A stretch of 64,000 bases of DNA from a virus. Each line of letters begins with the position of its first letter. Position 1 is the first letter of the stretch. Below are positions 1 through 6,925 of the stretch, one piece after another. The stretch covers positions 62,001 through 126,000 of the IMG/VR virus record IMGVR_UViG_3300043446_003158. One strand, written 5' to 3'. Both the position numbers and the translations under genes were made by a program. The notes under the pieces are model-generated. The model saw nothing but the letters and a program-made list of their open reading frames with translations, did not search any database and was not told the origin of the DNA.

Positions 1-549
1 CATATAGTTGAAGGTGCCAGAGATACCCAGAGGCATCGCATCAGAGAAAGAACCTTGACCGAAAGGATAGACCAGGAACACTGCAGAAGCAGCAGCAACA
101 GGTGCAGAGTATGCAACACAGATCCAAGGACGCATACCAAGACGGTAGGAAAGTTCCCACTCACGACCCATATAGGCGTAAATACCAATCAGGAAGTGGA
201 ACACAATCAGTTGGAAAGGACCACCATTATAGAGCCATTCATCAAGAGATGCGGCTTCCCAAATGGGATAAAAGTGCAATCCAATAGCGTTGCTTGAAGG
301 AACTACAGCACCTGAGATGATGTTGTTTCCCCACATTAGTGAACCAGAAACAGGTTCACGAATGCCGTCGATGTCCACAGGGGGAGCACCGATGAAGGCG
401 ATGATGAAACACGTTGCTGCAGCGAGCAGAGTAGGAATCATCAGGACTCCGAACCAACCCACATACAGGCGGTTGTTCGTTGAAGTAACCCACTGGCAAA
501 AAGATTCCCAAGTGGAAGTAGATCGTTGTTGAGCAATTGAAGCAGTCAT
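1..549 (-). CDS. psbA: Photosystem II D1 protein PsbA (3' end beyond window)
   Basis: D1 core subunit of photosystem II, a thylakoid membrane protein that binds the charge-separation cofactors; cyanophages carry it to replace host D1 lost to photodamage. The visible 183 residues start [20 protein letters not shown] and include the typical segments [35 protein letters not shown] and [20 protein letters not shown]. About half of the usual ~360 residues is present; the C-terminal half runs off the left edge. The gene stands alone with its own host-type promoter and a structured leader of about 160 nt, which fits strong independent expression. Confidence 0.98.
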   Translation of the reverse strand, partial: MTASIAQQRSTSTWESFCQWVTSTNNRLYVGWFGVLMIPTLLAAATCFIIAFIGAPPVDIDGIREPVSGSLMWGNNIISGAVVPSSNAIGLHFYPIWEAASLDEWLYNGGPFQLIVFHFLIGIYAYMGREWELSYRLGMRPWICVAYSAPVAAASAVFLVYPFGQGSFSDAMPLGISGTFNYM

Positions 550-586
550 AATCGTTTAAAAGAATAGTAGGACCATCAGGGAAATG

Positions 587-701
587 GTGGTGATACTATG
601 CTCCCCGCACCCTCAGCGGGGATATGAGAGACTGTGTTTAACCTCCCCATAGGTCTCGGTTGAAAGAGGAACTTGTTACAAAAGATTAAGATCTTGTAAC
701 A
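587..701 (-). promoter_or_regulatory. Structured psbA leader with hairpins
   Basis: Between the psbA promoter and start codon the minus strand carries two clear dyads: TGTTACAA/TTGTAACA (674-701) and CCCCGC/GCGGGG (603-621), plus a weaker CCA(C/T)CA/TGGTGG hairpin near 583-600. They may stabilise the psbA mRNA or regulate translation. Seen in sequence; the role is inferred. Confidence 0.55.
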
Positions 702-716
702 TTTGTTTACCTATTT

Positions 717-745
717 ATCATACTACGGTTTCCCGTCCCTGTCAA
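717..745 (-). promoter_or_regulatory. psbA promoter, host sigma-70 type with late box overlap
   Basis: On the minus strand TTGACA (740-745), a 17-bp spacer and TATGAT (717-722). The box GATAAATA (711-718), close to the T4 late consensus, overlaps the -10, so psbA could be transcribed both early and late. Confidence 0.8.
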
Positions 746-767
746 GCCCCCAAACGAAAACTTGTTC

Positions 768-774
768 CTAAATA
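768..774 (+). promoter_or_regulatory. Possible late promoter of the plus-strand block
   Basis: CTAAATA lies about 28 bp upstream of the first plus-strand gene and resembles the shortened late box of T4-like cyanophages. The same string precedes the minus-strand gene starting at 40133. No better host-type promoter was seen here. Confidence 0.45.
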
Positions 775-802
775 AAAATAGTGTTTATCACAACATAAGA
801 AA

Positions 803-1294
803 ATGAAAAGACTTCTATTAGTTTTTTCGTTATTCTTCACTATTCCAGTTAATGCTGCTGAAATCACATCAAGAATTACTGATTCCGTTCAATTGAAAGT
901 TGATGGTGCCGCGATTCAATCAACACGAATTGGTAGTTCATACTCCGCTTCAGGTTCAAATATAGATGTAACCACCCTTGGTGGATTATCAACTGGTTCC
1001 ACAACAGCACCCGCTTCTATTACTGATGGAACCTATGGTATTAATACTAACGGTCAAGCATTTACATTTTCAGAAACTGCTATTGTTGGTGATGTTCCAG
1101 TAACCAATCAAACTGTTACTAACGGTGTTGTTGGTTCTCCAAATCTTTATGGAGATACGATTACACAACCTGGAGGTGACAAAGGTTCTCTTGCTGGTAC
1201 TCTTTCAACTACAGGTGTTCCTACTGTTACTGCAGGTGGTGCTGGAACCACAGCAACAGCACAACGTAGTATTGAGTTGAGCGTATTCAAATGA
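803..1294 (+). CDS. Secreted hypothetical protein, paralogue of the next gene
   Basis: 163 residues with a signal peptide (MKRLLLVFSLFFTIPVNA, cleavage predicted before AEITSR). The mature part is Ser/Thr/Gly-rich and contains SYSASGSNI and QAFTFSE, both echoed in the next gene (SYTVTGTNI, PFQFSE), so the two look like a tandem duplication. It overlaps the next start by 4 nt. Such signal-peptide proteins occur in cyanophages without known function; export to the host envelope is likely. I do not recognise a named family. Confidence 0.75.
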   Translation: MKRLLLVFSLFFTIPVNAAEITSRITDSVQLKVDGAAIQSTRIGSSYSASGSNIDVTTLGGLSTGSTTAPASITDGTYGINTNGQAFTFSETAIVGDVPVTNQTVTNGVVGSPNLYGDTITQPGGDKGSLAGTLSTTGVPTVTAGGAGTTATAQRSIELSVFK

Positions 1295-1650
1295 GACATA
1301 TCCTAGCAGGGTTGTTCCTGCTAGGGTTTTCTTGTCCTGCCCTAGCTGAAAGTGTTGTGCCTAATTTTACTAGAGGTACAATCAACGCAACAACCGAATC
1401 GACTACAAAGATTATAGAAACAATCCGCCAAGTTGAATATACAACTGGTGAATCTTATACTGTAACTGGAACAAACATCAACATTCCTAGCATTCCACAA
1501 AGAGGTGCTAATTATTCCATTATGACACAAGGTGCTCCATTCCAGTTCAGCGAAACCTATCTCGGCCCTGGAGTGGCAAAAGAAACATGGATAGATCGCA
1601 CCACAGAAACCCAATCAACCACTACATCAATATCTGTCTTTACACAGTAA
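1291..1650 (+). CDS. Secreted hypothetical protein, tandem paralogue
   Basis: 119 residues; signal peptide MRHILAGLFLLGFSCPALA followed by a Thr-rich mature chain. Shares the SYTVTGTNI...FQFSE core with the preceding gene, with the C-terminal repeats missing. The start overlaps the previous stop (ATGA), so the two are translationally coupled. Function unknown; envelope location is inferred from the signal peptide. Confidence 0.75.
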   Translation: MRHILAGLFLLGFSCPALAESVVPNFTRGTINATTESTTKIIETIRQVEYTTGESYTVTGTNINIPSIPQRGANYSIMTQGAPFQFSETYLGPGVAKETWIDRTTETQSTTTSISVFTQ

Positions 1651-2174
1651 CTAGTGCCTTACTTTGTGGATCCACAGCAGCTCAAACTGCTCCGTCAAAC
1701 ACTAACATCGCTGGTCCTAGTGCCAGTGCTACTGGTAACGTTACAAACCAGGCTGTCCAAGTATTACAAGGTCCTTATGCCGTCAACACATACGGTGGTG
1801 GTGTATCCTGTCAAGGACCGACGATGAGTTTTGCTCCGTTTGTTTTAACAACAGGAAATGGAAGTGATGATCCAGAAACATTTAAATCCTATAGTGGCAA
1901 CGCTGGTGTCAGTATGGGATTTAATTTTCCGTTAGATGGAAGTTTAAGTGAACTGTGTAAAGAAAGAGCAAGAACAGAAATTGCTAGACAACAAGCAGAA
2001 GCAGACAAAGCAAGATTAGATTTTGAATTAGTTAGATTATTAAAATGTGGTGAAGCATATAAAAATGGAGTTATGTTTCATCCTGATAGTCCTTACTACA
2101 AAATATGTGCCGATGTTGTTGTCAAATATCCAAAAGTTGAGGATGTAGTTAATGGATCCAATCGCACAAATTGA
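1587..2174 (+). CDS. Secreted hypothetical protein
   Basis: 195 residues. The only usable ATG lies 64 nt inside the previous gene; it gives a charged start (MDRSHHRNPINHY), a hydrophobic stretch to about residue 28 and a cleavage-like STAAQ, so it reads as a signal peptide. The middle has GNVTNQAVQVLQGPY and an acidic/basic helical stretch (ERARTEIARQQAEADKARLD). Three cysteines (in SCQGP, KCGEA and KICAD) could form disulfides after export. No family recognised. Confidence 0.65.
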   Translation: MDRSHHRNPINHYINICLYTVTSALLCGSTAAQTAPSNTNIAGPSASATGNVTNQAVQVLQGPYAVNTYGGGVSCQGPTMSFAPFVLTTGNGSDDPETFKSYSGNAGVSMGFNFPLDGSLSELCKERARTEIARQQAEADKARLDFELVRLLKCGEAYKNGVMFHPDSPYYKICADVVVKYPKVEDVVNGSNRTN

Positions 2175-3033
2175 TAATCCAAATTTAAAACCAATAATCG
2201 GAAATAATCCGATCAATATACCAAATTCAAACATTAATAAAATTACTGGTCCATCTATAATTTCAACTATAGAAAAACCAACAATTTATGATGTTGAACA
2301 ACCCGTTGTTCGTGGATTATCCATTCCTATAATTAATGCTCCAAATACTACAATAAACTACCCAGTTATTAATGTTCCAACTCAAGCAGAATTTGATGCG
2401 GCAGTAAAGGCAGAACGTGAAAAACAAGAAGCAGAAAAACAAGAAAAAACTAGAGGACTTCCCTCAACACCTACTCCTGCCCCTCAACTGCCACAGGTTG
2501 TTCAAACCCCCCCCGTTCAAACGCCAATTGCTGAAATACCAGCAGACAAACCAAACACTACTCCAACCTTTACTGTCGGTGGAATCAATATTAATTTACC
2601 TGATCCTTCTCTTGTTGCTACGGCTGGTGCTGTCGCAGTAGTTACTACAGCTTCTACGATGATTGCCACACAAGTATTAAACGTAGTTAAAAATGCGGCA
2701 GAACCAGTAATAAGAGAAGCAACAAAAAACAAATTTAAAATTAAAATCAAACAAGTCAAACCTGTTCTCCATTATGTTATGGCAGAAGAAGGGCATGTTG
2801 ATATATTTGAATATTCATCAGAGGGAACACGTTTAATAACACAAACTGATAATGTAGAGCAATACATACGTGACCAAGTAGATACAAATTCTCTTTATGA
2901 AATAGACAATAAAATTATTATTGATGATGTAATAAAAGACAAATTCACAAAAGAAGGGCAAGAAAGATTTAAATCTCTCTATGCCCCACCACAAAAGATT
3001 GCTAAAAAATTAGCAGCTAGATTATCATTCTAA
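2152..3033 (+). CDS. Proline-rich membrane-anchored hypothetical protein
   Basis: 293 residues without a signal peptide. The N-terminal third is Asn/Pro/Ile-rich, residues ~85-100 are a charged helix (AAVKAEREKQEAEKQEK), followed by a Pro-rich linker and one membrane-like segment at about 155-180 (SLVATAGAVAVVTTASTMIA), then a mixed C-terminal domain. Overlaps the previous gene by 23 nt. Its stop shares bases with the stop of the opposing gene at 3030, so the two strands converge with no spacer. Confidence 0.7.
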   Translation: MDPIAQIDNPNLKPIIGNNPINIPNSNINKITGPSIISTIEKPTIYDVEQPVVRGLSIPIINAPNTTINYPVINVPTQAEFDAAVKAEREKQEAEKQEKTRGLPSTPTPAPQLPQVVQTPPVQTPIAEIPADKPNTTPTFTVGGININLPDPSLVATAGAVAVVTTASTMIATQVLNVVKNAAEPVIREATKNKFKIKIKQVKPVLHYVMAEEGHVDIFEYSSEGTRLITQTDNVEQYIRDQVDTNSLYEIDNKIIIDDVIKDKFTKEGQERFKSLYAPPQKIAKKLAARLSF

Positions 3034-3185
3034 AGTTCAAAGTTTGAAATAAACCAAGTAATAATTGCTGCTGGAATATAAGCAATTATATTATAAAGTG
3101 CATCAAGCAATACGTTATCAAATTTAGATGACTTTTTTTGAAGTTTTTCTTTCTGTTCTTCTTCAGATAGACTTTTTGCTTGCAT
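3030..3185 (-). CDS. Small membrane protein
   Basis: 51 residues from MQAKSLSEEEQKEKLQKK, chosen because a strong GGAGG lies 8-10 nt upstream. A charged N-terminal helix is followed by one C-terminal hydrophobic segment (NIIAYIPAAIITWFI). Overlaps the end of the nuclease gene by 23 nt. Function unknown; possibly part of the lysis cassette. Confidence 0.6.
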   Translation of the reverse strand: MQAKSLSEEEQKEKLQKKSSKFDNVLLDALYNIIAYIPAAIITWFISNFEL

Positions 3186-3591
3186 TTCGTTTTGCCTCCA
3201 ATAAAGCAAAATCTTTTTTCTTTGTACCACCATCATATTCCCAAGCATATCCTTCAGAAACCATTTGATTGTTAATTGAAGTTGATTCTCCATTTATAAA
3301 CAAATGCCCAATAATACGTCCATACTTTTCCGTACTATCGGGCAATTCTGTTTTGATTATAATATCTTTAGCAAACTCTAATCTATGCTTGAGCCAATCT
3401 TTGACTTCAAGTCCAAGTTTTTTTTCATACGCATCAGTGGTACGACTTTCAGGAGTATCCACACCAGCGAGGCGAATACGTTTAGTGAGAGAAATATCAA
3501 ACCCCAGGTCAATATCAGCGTCAATAGTATCTCCATCGACTACCTTATGAACTTCGCGGATCCGATATATGTATGGGTCTTTATCTGCCAT
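3163..3591 (-). CDS. Thermonuclease-like (SNase) nuclease
   Basis: 142 residues of the staphylococcal-nuclease fold. Visible motifs are VVDGDTIDADIDLGF (metal-binding Asp), RIRLAGVDTPESR (catalytic Arg and Asp/Glu region) and EKYGR (second catalytic Arg), ending in a helical SEGYAW region. The length matches compact phage homologues. It lacks a signal peptide and so should act inside the cell, perhaps in host DNA degradation. Start ATG overlaps the stop of the upstream small membrane gene. Confidence 0.9.
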   Translation of the reverse strand: MADKDPYIYRIREVHKVVDGDTIDADIDLGFDISLTKRIRLAGVDTPESRTTDAYEKKLGLEVKDWLKHRLEFAKDIIIKTELPDSTEKYGRIIGHLFINGESTSINNQMVSEGYAWEYDGGTKKKDFALLEAKRNASKKSI

Positions 3592-3803
3592 TAGAAAGGA
3601 AACTTAATACTCCCAGTATTTAGTTTAGGAATAGGTAGTTTTTCAAATGCTTTATTCACTTGATTCTCAACAACTTTTCCAACAAACTCTTCTGGGTTAT
3701 TGAGAATTGATTCTGCTTTTTTATAAGTTACATAAGCACCATAACATAGTGCTCCACTAATTGTCAGACTTGTGATGGACAGAATGAGTGCTAGATGTTT
3801 CAT
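3591..3803 (-). CDS. Small membrane protein
   Basis: 70 residues; N-terminal hydrophobic helix (LALILSITSLTISGALCYGAYV) then a charged tail with NPEEFVGKVVENQVNKAFEKLP. The start has AGGAAATGAAAG just upstream. Similar short membrane genes accompany lysis genes in cyanophages, but no function is known. Confidence 0.65.
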   Translation of the reverse strand: MKHLALILSITSLTISGALCYGAYVTYKKAESILNNPEEFVGKVVENQVNKAFEKLPIPKLNTGSIKFPF

Positions 3804-3909
3804 CTTTCATTTCCTCGTTTGCTAATTTTAATATGTAGTAAATGCAATATAATGTAAATAAAAGACCACAAGATAATATTATTACAACTCCCCAAGGAAA
3901 ATCATTCAT
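3757..3909 (-). CDS. Small membrane protein
   Basis: 50 residues, MNDFPWGVVIILSCGLLF onward with one N-terminal membrane helix and a polar tail. The ATG overlaps the TGA of the upstream gene and has GGAGGGATGG 5' of it. The last 47 nt overlap the next gene. Overlapping stop/start codons support that it is translated. Confidence 0.55.
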   Translation of the reverse strand: MNDFPWGVVIILSCGLLFTLYCIYYILKLANEEMKDETSSTHSVHHKSDN

Positions 3910-4102
3910 TCCACCATCCCTCCTGTTTATGTATCCAGACTTTTAAATCTTTTACATATTTTCTTAATATGTTTGCTTGCTCTTCATGCCAAAAATCACC
4001 CGTTTCCATAAAGAGACGGGTGTGATTATCTATAGCTTTAAGTATTTGGTGGATTGGAGCATTCCAACACTCCCTCTTTGGAGTGTTCCATTCTCTGGGC
4101 AT
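3902..4102 (-). CDS. Conserved-looking hypothetical protein
   Basis: 66 residues rich in Trp and charged residues (MPREWNTPKRECWNAPIHQ...WIHKQEGWWNE), with no membrane segment. Overlaps 72 nt of the small gene upstream and 8 nt of the one downstream. The ribosome-binding site is weak, so coupling to its neighbour is likely. No family recognised. Confidence 0.55.
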   Translation of the reverse strand: MPREWNTPKRECWNAPIHQILKAIDNHTRLFMETGDFWHEEQANILRKYVKDLKVWIHKQEGWWNE

Positions 4103-4203
4103 TTGTATTCAACTGTATAAAGTTGGTTTTTATAAATCAAATCTGCTTGGCATAAATTAGGACCAATCATAACATTACCAGCAATCAAAACTTCAACTAA
4201 CAT
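4030..4203 (-). CDS. Small hypothetical protein in overlapping chain
   Basis: 57 residues, MLVEVLIAGNVMIGPNLCQA onward, with two Cys and a short beta-like N-terminus. Its ATG is fused to the preceding stop as TAATG, the same junction seen at 4310, which argues for real coupled translation. The final 72 nt overlap the next gene in another frame, so both readings cannot be fully constrained. Confidence 0.45.
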   Translation of the reverse strand: MLVEVLIAGNVMIGPNLCQADLIYKNQLYTVEYKCPENGTLQRGSVGMLQSTKYLKL

Positions 4204-4310
4204 TACTTCTTTTTACCCCCATTTTTTGCCTTTTTGGCAGTGGCATTTCCACAATTCTGCTTTTTATTATTAGCAGATCCTTTTTTACCTTTATTTGGAG
4301 ATTTAGACAT
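4203..4310 (-). CDS. Tiny Lys-rich protein
   Basis: 35 residues, about one third lysine (MSKSPNKGKKGSANNKKQN...KKK), with two tails of Lys/Gly/Asn. The ATG overlaps the upstream TAA (TAATG) with AGGAG five bases before it. Strongly basic, so nucleic-acid or envelope binding is possible; function unknown. Confidence 0.55.
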   Translation of the reverse strand: MSKSPNKGKKGSANNKKQNCGNATAKKAKNGGKKK

Positions 4311-4663
4311 TAGACTCCTGTGCGGGGTTGAACATATCCTTCAGTATCATCAACTTTAGTTTCAAGTGCTTCAACTCTTTCTTCAAGAGTTACTGATGTT
4401 TCTAAAACTGCTGGTGGTTCTGGTGGCGCTTCTACAAATTCTTCTCTACGTGGTTGATCTTTTTTTTCATCATCATCTCCACCTTTTTTCATAGTATTAA
4501 TACCAAAGGTAGCAGCAGAAGCCGTGAAGACCGTAGCAATAAAGGTTGGGTCCATCTTGGATAGGGCACCAGCATAACTAGCGGTGAGAAGGGCAGCAGA
4601 CCATCCCAGAATGGCAATACGAATAACTTGTCCCATACATTTTTCTCTTTTTGTGTTTTCCAT
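4310..4663 (-). CDS. Membrane protein, possible holin
   Basis: 117 residues: two hydrophobic segments at about 11-34 (MGQVIRIAILGWSAALLTAS) and 38-57 (MDPTFIATVFTASAATFGIN), then a charged, Pro-rich tail with a coiled-coil-like TLEERVEALETKVDDTEGY. Start chosen for AAGGA upstream. Position directly after the endolysin and two short membrane helices suggest a holin, but this is inference from context only. Confidence 0.6.
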   Translation of the reverse strand: MENTKREKCMGQVIRIAILGWSAALLTASYAGALSKMDPTFIATVFTASAATFGINTMKKGGDDDEKKDQPRREEFVEAPPEPPAVLETSVTLEERVEALETKVDDTEGYVQPRTGV

Positions 4664-4680
4664 TTGTCCTTAGTGTGAAG

Positions 4681-5349
4681 TTAACCTTTTTTCCAAGCTT
4701 CACCTTCTGCTTTTCTTCTACGTGCTAGTCCTGCTTCTACATTAGAACCAGGATTTCTGTAGAGGTAAAGCGCATCGGGCACCTTATCCCATTCTTTATT
4801 TTTTAAGACACGAGTAATAGTATTAAAATTATCGCCACCATAAAACCCAGCGCCCAAATTATAAGCGAAGGATAGAAGGGCACCTCTTTTGCCATCACTC
4901 ATTTCATTCCAATATGGAATTTTACGAAGTGCTGGTAGGAAATGTTTCTTCGCTTCATCAATCAGTAGCTCATCTGCTTCTGCTTGAGTAATCGTATCTC
5001 CCATCTTGAATGGTGATCCATCCTTCTTACGAGTGCATCCCCAACCAATAGTGATTGGAAGATTACCTGAGAGAGGATCTGGATAAGCATTCAATCTACA
5101 TCCTTCAAACTCTTTCACTAATTTGATTCCCATTTGTGGAACATCATCACCACCTGCTACAGGAGCTGCAGCAGCAGTGGGTGCTGGTGCAGCATTACCC
5201 TTTTTTCCCCTATAAATCTCCGCCCAATCAATATTATCTTCTAGATACTTGACTGGCAGATTATCTTCTAACCACTGTACAGCTTTAACGTGATTAGGAT
5301 TCTTCTCGTCATAAAACTTGAAGAAGTTATGTAAATCAATTCTTGCCAT
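4681..5349 (-). CDS. Endolysin, GH24 phage lysozyme with N-terminal module
   Basis: 222 residues. The C-terminal ~150 form a T4-type lysozyme that cleaves peptidoglycan glycan strands: IKLVKEFEGCRLNAYPDP carries the catalytic Glu, followed by ITIGWGCTR. Residues 1-48 (IDLHNFFKFYDEKNPNHVKA, VQWLEDNLP) are a separate module repeated at the N-terminus of the C39-like protein two genes upstream, followed by an Ala/Pro linker. There is no signal peptide, so release by a holin is expected. GGAGG precedes the ATG. Confidence 0.92.
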   Translation of the reverse strand: MARIDLHNFFKFYDEKNPNHVKAVQWLEDNLPVKYLEDNIDWAEIYRGKKGNAAPAPTAAAAPVAGGDDVPQMGIKLVKEFEGCRLNAYPDPLSGNLPITIGWGCTRKKDGSPFKMGDTITQAEADELLIDEAKKHFLPALRKIPYWNEMSDGKRGALLSFAYNLGAGFYGGDNFNTITRVLKNKEWDKVPDALYLYRNPGSNVEAGLARRRKAEGEAWKKG

Positions 5350-5473
5350 TTTGTCCTCCGAAATACCTTTGATAAAGTTCGTTTGCTTCCTTATGCCTAC
5401 CGTTATTTGTAAGATCCTTAATCACTTTAAGCATCTTTCTTTTAAAATTAGTCGAAGATTCTTCCCCATCCAT
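5336..5473 (-). CDS. Small hypothetical protein between lysis genes
   Basis: 45 residues, MDGEESSTNFKRKMLKVIKD onward, charged and helical. The start was chosen for GGAGG a few bases upstream. It overlaps the upstream peptidase gene by 26 nt and the endolysin start by 14 nt, so the three genes are coupled. Possibly a lysis accessory; no family recognised. Confidence 0.6.
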   Translation of the reverse strand: MDGEESSTNFKRKMLKVIKDLTNNGRHKEANELYQRYFGGQNGKN

Positions 5474-6119
5474 CGTTGCCTCCTGGACACCAACGGTGCT
5501 TAAGAACTGCTTTGGTGTAAATGGTTTTCTTGCCATTTGTTACTGGACCCGTGTAGTTGTCATTAAGTGAACCATAAGGATCATTTACATAGTATCCTTT
5601 ACCATCTGGGGTCTTACCAATTACAACACACATGTGCCCACCAGTAGGTGCAGAAAGAGAACCCCTATGGAGTATGCCAATAACAACGGGCTTTCCAGCG
5701 TCCAAACTTTTATCAATATCAGCAAAAGATAAATTGTAACTAAAGTGTGACTTAACACCATAACCTGCCAGAACTTTCGTCTGTACCGCATGGTCAGTTG
5801 TATCACCAATTGCAAATACTTTCTTAACGTATTCGTCATCACCTTTAATGCTTCCTGGCTTGAGGAAAGCAAGGCACATAGCGCACGATGAAGAGTTGCA
5901 AGTTCTATGTGCATCTCTATAATTGTCTACTTGATTGAAGTATGGAACTGCAAGAACTTCTGGTGTAGGTGGTTTAGTTCTAAAAATTCCAATCCATTCT
6001 GTTTCCGAATCATCAAGGAATTGAGCAGGAAGGTTATCTTCCAACCACTGAACTGCCGCCACATGGTTCGCATTACCATCATCATAATATTTGAAAAAAT
6101 TATGAAGATCTAATGTCAT
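5448..6119 (-). CDS. C39-like cysteine peptidase with endolysin N-terminal module
   Basis: 223 residues. The first ~48 (LDLHNFFKYYDDGNANHVAA, VQWLEDNLP) match the N-terminus of the endolysin. The rest reads as a C39/papain-like peptidase: NSSSCAMCLAFL supplies the nucleophilic Cys, GGHMCVVIGK the His and YVNDPYG the Asp. Such enzymes cut peptide bonds and may here cleave peptidoglycan cross-links or a virion or host protein. The start was placed at the ATG after GGGAGAAAGG. A late box (AATAAATA) lies 25 nt upstream. Confidence 0.8.
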   Translation of the reverse strand: MTLDLHNFFKYYDDGNANHVAAVQWLEDNLPAQFLDDSETEWIGIFRTKPPTPEVLAVPYFNQVDNYRDAHRTCNSSSCAMCLAFLKPGSIKGDDEYVKKVFAIGDTTDHAVQTKVLAGYGVKSHFSYNLSFADIDKSLDAGKPVVIGILHRGSLSAPTGGHMCVVIGKTPDGKGYYVNDPYGSLNDNYTGPVTNGKKTIYTKAVLKHRWCPGGNDGWGRIFD

Positions 6120-6144
6120 GCCTTTCTCCCGAATGCAACTAAAG

Positions 6145-6152
6145 TATTTATT
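6145..6152 (-). promoter_or_regulatory. Late promoter box of the lysis cassette
   Basis: AATAAATA on the minus strand, 25 nt upstream of the C39-like gene start, one base from the T4 late consensus TATAAATA. Position at the head of the peptidase-endolysin chain fits late expression. Confidence 0.5.
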
Positions 6153-6315
6153 AATATGAGTATTCTTCAATCTTATCTAATACTTTATTAAGGTATTGAT
6201 GTGCTAACCATTTTGGATCATAACTAGATTTATCCATCCATTCTCTATCCAAATCTCTTTTAATTTTAAGAACTTCACACTTTATAATATCCCTAGTCAG
6301 TTGTCCGCGTGGCAT
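6151..6315 (-). CDS. Small hypothetical protein
   Basis: 54 residues from MPRGQLTRDIIKCEVLKIKR, basic at the N-terminus and acidic at the end (DKIEEYSY). A second ATG two codons earlier (6321) touches the T-tract of the preceding terminator. Neither has a clear ribosome-binding site. Function unknown. Confidence 0.5.
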   Translation of the reverse strand: MPRGQLTRDIIKCEVLKIKRDLDREWMDKSSYDPKWLAHQYLNKVLDKIEEYSY

Positions 6316-6321
6316 AGACAT

Positions 6322-6354
6322 AAAAAAACTCTGCTGCTTATTTAGCAACAGAGT
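6322..6354 (-). terminator. Rho-independent terminator after peroxiredoxin
   Basis: Minus-strand stem ACTCTGTTGCT/AGCAGCAGAGT (one G-T pair) with a 5-nt loop followed by seven T. It closes the peroxiredoxin transcript. Confidence 0.85.
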
Positions 6355-6375
6355 CAAATAATATTACTTATTATT

Positions 6376-6903
6376 TCAAACAGTGGCACCAACTTTTACA
6401 TTTGCAGAAACATATTCAAGAACTTTATCTGGAGTTGTTTCTTCATAAGGATCGGTATCCCCATTATCACGTAAACCCTCTTCAACAAAAAGTTTTTCAA
6501 TAATTCCGTTATCTACAACAGCAGCATATCGCCAAGAACGATTACCAAAACCAAGATTTGATTTATTCACAAGCATACCCATAGAGCGTGTGAAATATGC
6601 ATTACCATCTGGAATTAAAGTAATCTTTTCAATATTTTGGTCCTTTGCCCAGGCATTCATCACAAACCCATCATTAACAGAGATGCAATAAATATCGTCG
6701 ATGCCAAGACCAATAAAGTCGTCGTATTTCTCTTCGAATCCAGGTAACTGATAGGCACTGCAAGTAGGAGTGAAAGCACCAGGCAAACTAAAAATGACCA
6801 CACGTTTATCATTAAACAGTTCTGATGTTGTACGATTTACAAATTCTCCATTTTCCCTGAATAAAAATTGAACTTCAGGAATAGTATATCCTTCGCTACG
6901 CAT
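6376..6903 (-). CDS. Peroxiredoxin, Prx5 type
   Basis: 175 residues of the thioredoxin-fold peroxiredoxin family, reducing H2O2 and alkyl peroxides with a peroxidatic Cys. The diagnostic motif is FSLPGAFTPTCSAYQLPGFE, followed by the conserved Arg region (GNRSWRYAAVVDNGI). Start placed at ATGCGTAGC after a strong GGAGG. A second Cys (DDIYCISVND) is at the position common in Prx5 enzymes. Together with Dps and ferredoxin it suggests protection of photosynthetic infection against oxidative stress. It ends at a strong terminator. Confidence 0.92.
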   Translation of the reverse strand: MRSEGYTIPEVQFLFRENGEFVNRTTSELFNDKRVVIFSLPGAFTPTCSAYQLPGFEEKYDDFIGLGIDDIYCISVNDGFVMNAWAKDQNIEKITLIPDGNAYFTRSMGMLVNKSNLGFGNRSWRYAAVVDNGIIEKLFVEEGLRDNGDTDPYEETTPDKVLEYVSANVKVGATV

Positions 6904-6925
6904 TTTAACCTCCATAATTTTTTTA

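Noticed and set aside
550-715. Glutamine riboswitch (glnA motif) in the psbA leader
   Set aside because: The core GGAAGTAGG-type string of that motif is absent on the transcribed strand; only simple hairpins are present.
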